NCBI GenBank assembly: GCA_900758955.1 | Contig: CAAETL010000215.1 | Coordinates: 1-6,203 of the forward strand | DNA from: an uncultured Oscillospiraceae bacterium | Lineage (GTDB): Bacteria > Bacillota > Clostridia > Oscillospirales > Oscillospiraceae | Length of the DNA stretch: 6,203 bases | Reading direction: 5' to 3' | Shown: positions 4,976 through 6,203 of the stretch, piece by piece | Position numbering within the stretch: position 1 is the stretch's first letter | How the letters are laid out: each line of letters opens with the position of its first letter | Notes under the pieces: generated by a model | Seen by the model: only the letters and a program-made list of their open reading frames with translations | Told to the model about the DNA's origin: nothing | Databases searched by the model: none | Position numbers and translations under genes: made by a program

Positions 4976-5827
4976 TTATGCCTTTTTCACCACGGGAATC
5001 CAAACCTCATATTTCGTATTCGCCGGGTTGGGGTCCAGGTAGACCTCCACATCAGGACCGGCGGCGTATTCATATCCCGAGTTGGGCAGCCACTCCGTCA
5101 CAATGCGCCTTTCCAGCTCCTGGATGGACACCCCCGTCCCCTGGCCGTTGAACACCGCCCAGGTGAAGGGGGGAATGGTATATTCCTCAAACGCCCCGGC
5201 CTCCGCCGTGCTGGCCACGGCGATAAAATACCGCCAGTCCTCCCCGTCGCTCAGGCAGACGCTCACCCCCAGCACACCCTTAAGCTGGCTGTTCATCTTT
5301 TCACACAGACGGGGAATGGTGCCGTCCTGGGCCGCCCGGGCCCAGAAAGCGGGCACCGTTTCAAAATTCTTCTCCACTTCCTTCTCAATGGGGATACTGA
5401 TCCCCACAATGCGAAATGCCTCTTTTGGTACGATTCTGTACTCCATGGGTACCGCTCCTTTGATGGTAATTTGAAAGCTGATGGGAGGAAAGGACTGCAA
5501 CACCCTGCCGGGTTCCCGGGCGCGGGACGGGGGAAATCCGTGCACGCCTTGAAACGCGCGATTAAACGCGGTGGGGGAATCGTAACCATACTTTAAGGCA
5601 ATGTCCAAAATTCTCTCCCGGCCGCTCTGGAGATCGGCGGCCGCCAGACTCATTTTCCGGCGGCGGATATACTCCGACAGGGGCATGCCCGCCATATATC
5701 CAAACATGCGCTGAAAGTGATAGGAGGAACAGCACGCCAGTTTGGCCAGCGCCTCGTACTCCACTTTCTCCGTGATGGTATCCTCCAAATGCGCCAGCGC
5801 GGCGTTCATCCTGGCGATCCATTCCAT
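4976..5827 (-). CDS. AraC-family transcriptional regulator with GyrI-like effector domain
   Basis: This 283-residue protein has a DNA-binding AraC domain at the N-terminus (about 5-108). The first helix-turn-helix is around Y24-E-A-L-A-K-L-A-C-C-S-S-Y-H-F-Q-R-M-F. The second is I-L-D-I-A-L-K-Y-G-Y-D-S-P-T-A-F-N-R-A-F (73-92) with the classic G-F-P-P-S end. A GyrI/SbmC-like ligand-binding domain follows (about 128-283), ending in Y-E-V-W-I-P-V. That order matches Rob-type regulators, which bind drugs or other small amphipathic molecules; the ligand here is unknown. ATG 5827 is preceded by AAGGAG (5837-5842) with a 9-nt spacer. TATGAT (5849-5854) could be a -10 box, but no -35 is apparent and the leader would be very short. 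The gene follows the aminotransferase on the same strand after about 104 nt, so read-through is possible. No target operon is identifiable inside the window. Confidence 0.92.
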   Translation of the reverse strand: MEWIARMNAALAHLEDTITEKVEYEALAKLACCSSYHFQRMFGYMAGMPLSEYIRRRKMSLAAADLQSGRERILDIALKYGYDSPTAFNRAFQGVHGFPPSRAREPGRVLQSFPPISFQITIKGAVPMEYRIVPKEAFRIVGISIPIEKEVEKNFETVPAFWARAAQDGTIPRLCEKMNSQLKGVLGVSVCLSDGEDWRYFIAVASTAEAGAFEEYTIPPFTWAVFNGQGTGVSIQELERRIVTEWLPNSGYEYAAGPDVEVYLDPNPANTKYEVWIPVVKKA

Positions 5828-5931
5828 TCGTCTCAGCTCCTTACGCCTATCATAGCGACTTTTTTACCCTTACTCCTCTCCATTCTTTACCGAAAAAAGA
5901 GAGATATGCGCCGGCCCGTTCCCACTGCTGT
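5828..5931 (-). other. Gap between aminotransferase and AraC-type gene
   Basis: The gap is 104 nt. It contains the RBS of the regulator (5837-5842), a possible -10 box TATGAT (5849-5854), and on the minus strand a TTTTTT run preceded by the GC-rich GGGCCGGCGC. No stable hairpin abuts the T-run, so I do not call a terminator. A short CCGTT/AACGG inverted repeat overlaps the aminotransferase end. Whether the two genes share a transcript is open. Confidence 0.4.
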
Positions 5932-6203
5932 TTAACGGTACGCCGCCGCCAGTTGGCGGAAGCGATCCAGGGAGTCCAGAATCCGCTGGGTGGGCACGCA
6001 GTAGGAAATCCGCACATGACCGGGACAGCCAAAGCTGTCGCTGGGAATCAAAATCAGGTCATATTTCTTCGCCCGCTCGCAGAAGGCCCGGGCGTCCGGC
6101 TCCAGAGATTGGGGAAAGAGATAAAAGGCGCCGCCGGGCTCTACGCAGGAAAACCCCATCTCCCGAAGATTTTTCACCAGAATATCCCTGTTTTTCCGGT
6201 AGA
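5932..6203 (-). CDS. PLP-dependent aminotransferase, class I/II (partial, C-terminal 89 residues)
   Basis: The frame enters from the right edge and ends at TAA (5932-5934). It is open to the edge, beginning Y-R-K-N-R-D-I-L, so an internal GTG at 6177 is not the real start. The fragment matches the small C-terminal domain of fold-type I aspartate-aminotransferase-like enzymes. E-P-G-G-A-F-Y-L-F-P (fragment residues 21-30) is the typical strand-entry motif. P-S-D-S-F-G-C-P-G-H-V-R64-I-S-Y-C carries the conserved arginine that binds the substrate carboxylate. The catalytic lysine and PLP pocket lie outside the window, so substrate preference cannot be judged. It should be a cytosolic amino acid transaminase. 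Confidence 0.88.
   Translation of the reverse strand, partial: YRKNRDILVKNLREMGFSCVEPGGAFYLFPQSLEPDARAFCERAKKYDLILIPSDSFGCPGHVRISYCVPTQRILDSLDRFRQLAAAYR

Noticed and set aside
4973..5596. Plus-strand open frame of 207 codons
   Set aside because: It is antisense to the AraC/GyrI gene, starts inside the terminator-proximal sequence without an RBS and shows no recognisable motif.

Overview
The window (about 57-60% GC by eye) looks like chromosomal DNA of an endospore-forming, gut-type Clostridia member, perhaps Oscillospiraceae. This rests on spoIID, strong AGGAGG-type ribosome binding sites, sigma-A promoter boxes, and Clostridia-like versions of an uncharacterised FAD dehydrogenase, a UraA-type permease and an AraC/GyrI regulator. 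The taxon is inferred from recall, not from a search. I see no mobile element, CRISPR array, tRNA or rRNA.

Layout from left to right. (1) 1-1190, minus: most of a COG2509-type FAD-dependent dehydrogenase whose C-terminus lies beyond the left edge. (2) 1366-2703, minus: a complete NCS2/UraA-type uracil permease, followed by a GC-rich hairpin at 1311-1342. (3) 2704-2899, minus: the permease control region. It has an extended -10 sigma-A promoter, a well-placed Shine-Dalgarno and a 38-codon leader ORF. A U-run and an intrinsic terminator lie inside that ORF, and its stop codon sits 2 nt before the permease Shine-Dalgarno. (4) 3052-3789, plus: a membrane-anchored or secreted CE4 polysaccharide deacetylase. 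(5) 3927-4907, plus: stage II sporulation protein D, preceded by a long hairpin. (6) 4921-4961: a bidirectional terminator between convergent genes. (7) 4976-5827, minus: an AraC-family regulator with a GyrI-like effector domain. (8) 5932-6203, minus: the C-terminal 89 residues of a fold-type I aminotransferase.

The two plus-strand genes probably work together on spore or envelope peptidoglycan: the deacetylase removes N-acetyl groups, and SpoIID cleaves glycan strands stripped of stem peptides during engulfment. The permease imports uracil or a related base for salvage. The other minus-strand genes have no obvious functional link to it.

The most interesting feature is the permease leader. 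Its arrangement closely resembles the UTP-sensitive, translation-coupled attenuator of enterobacterial pyrBI. I could not find the RNA motif of the PyrR system that Bacillus-type Firmicutes normally use for pyrimidine genes.
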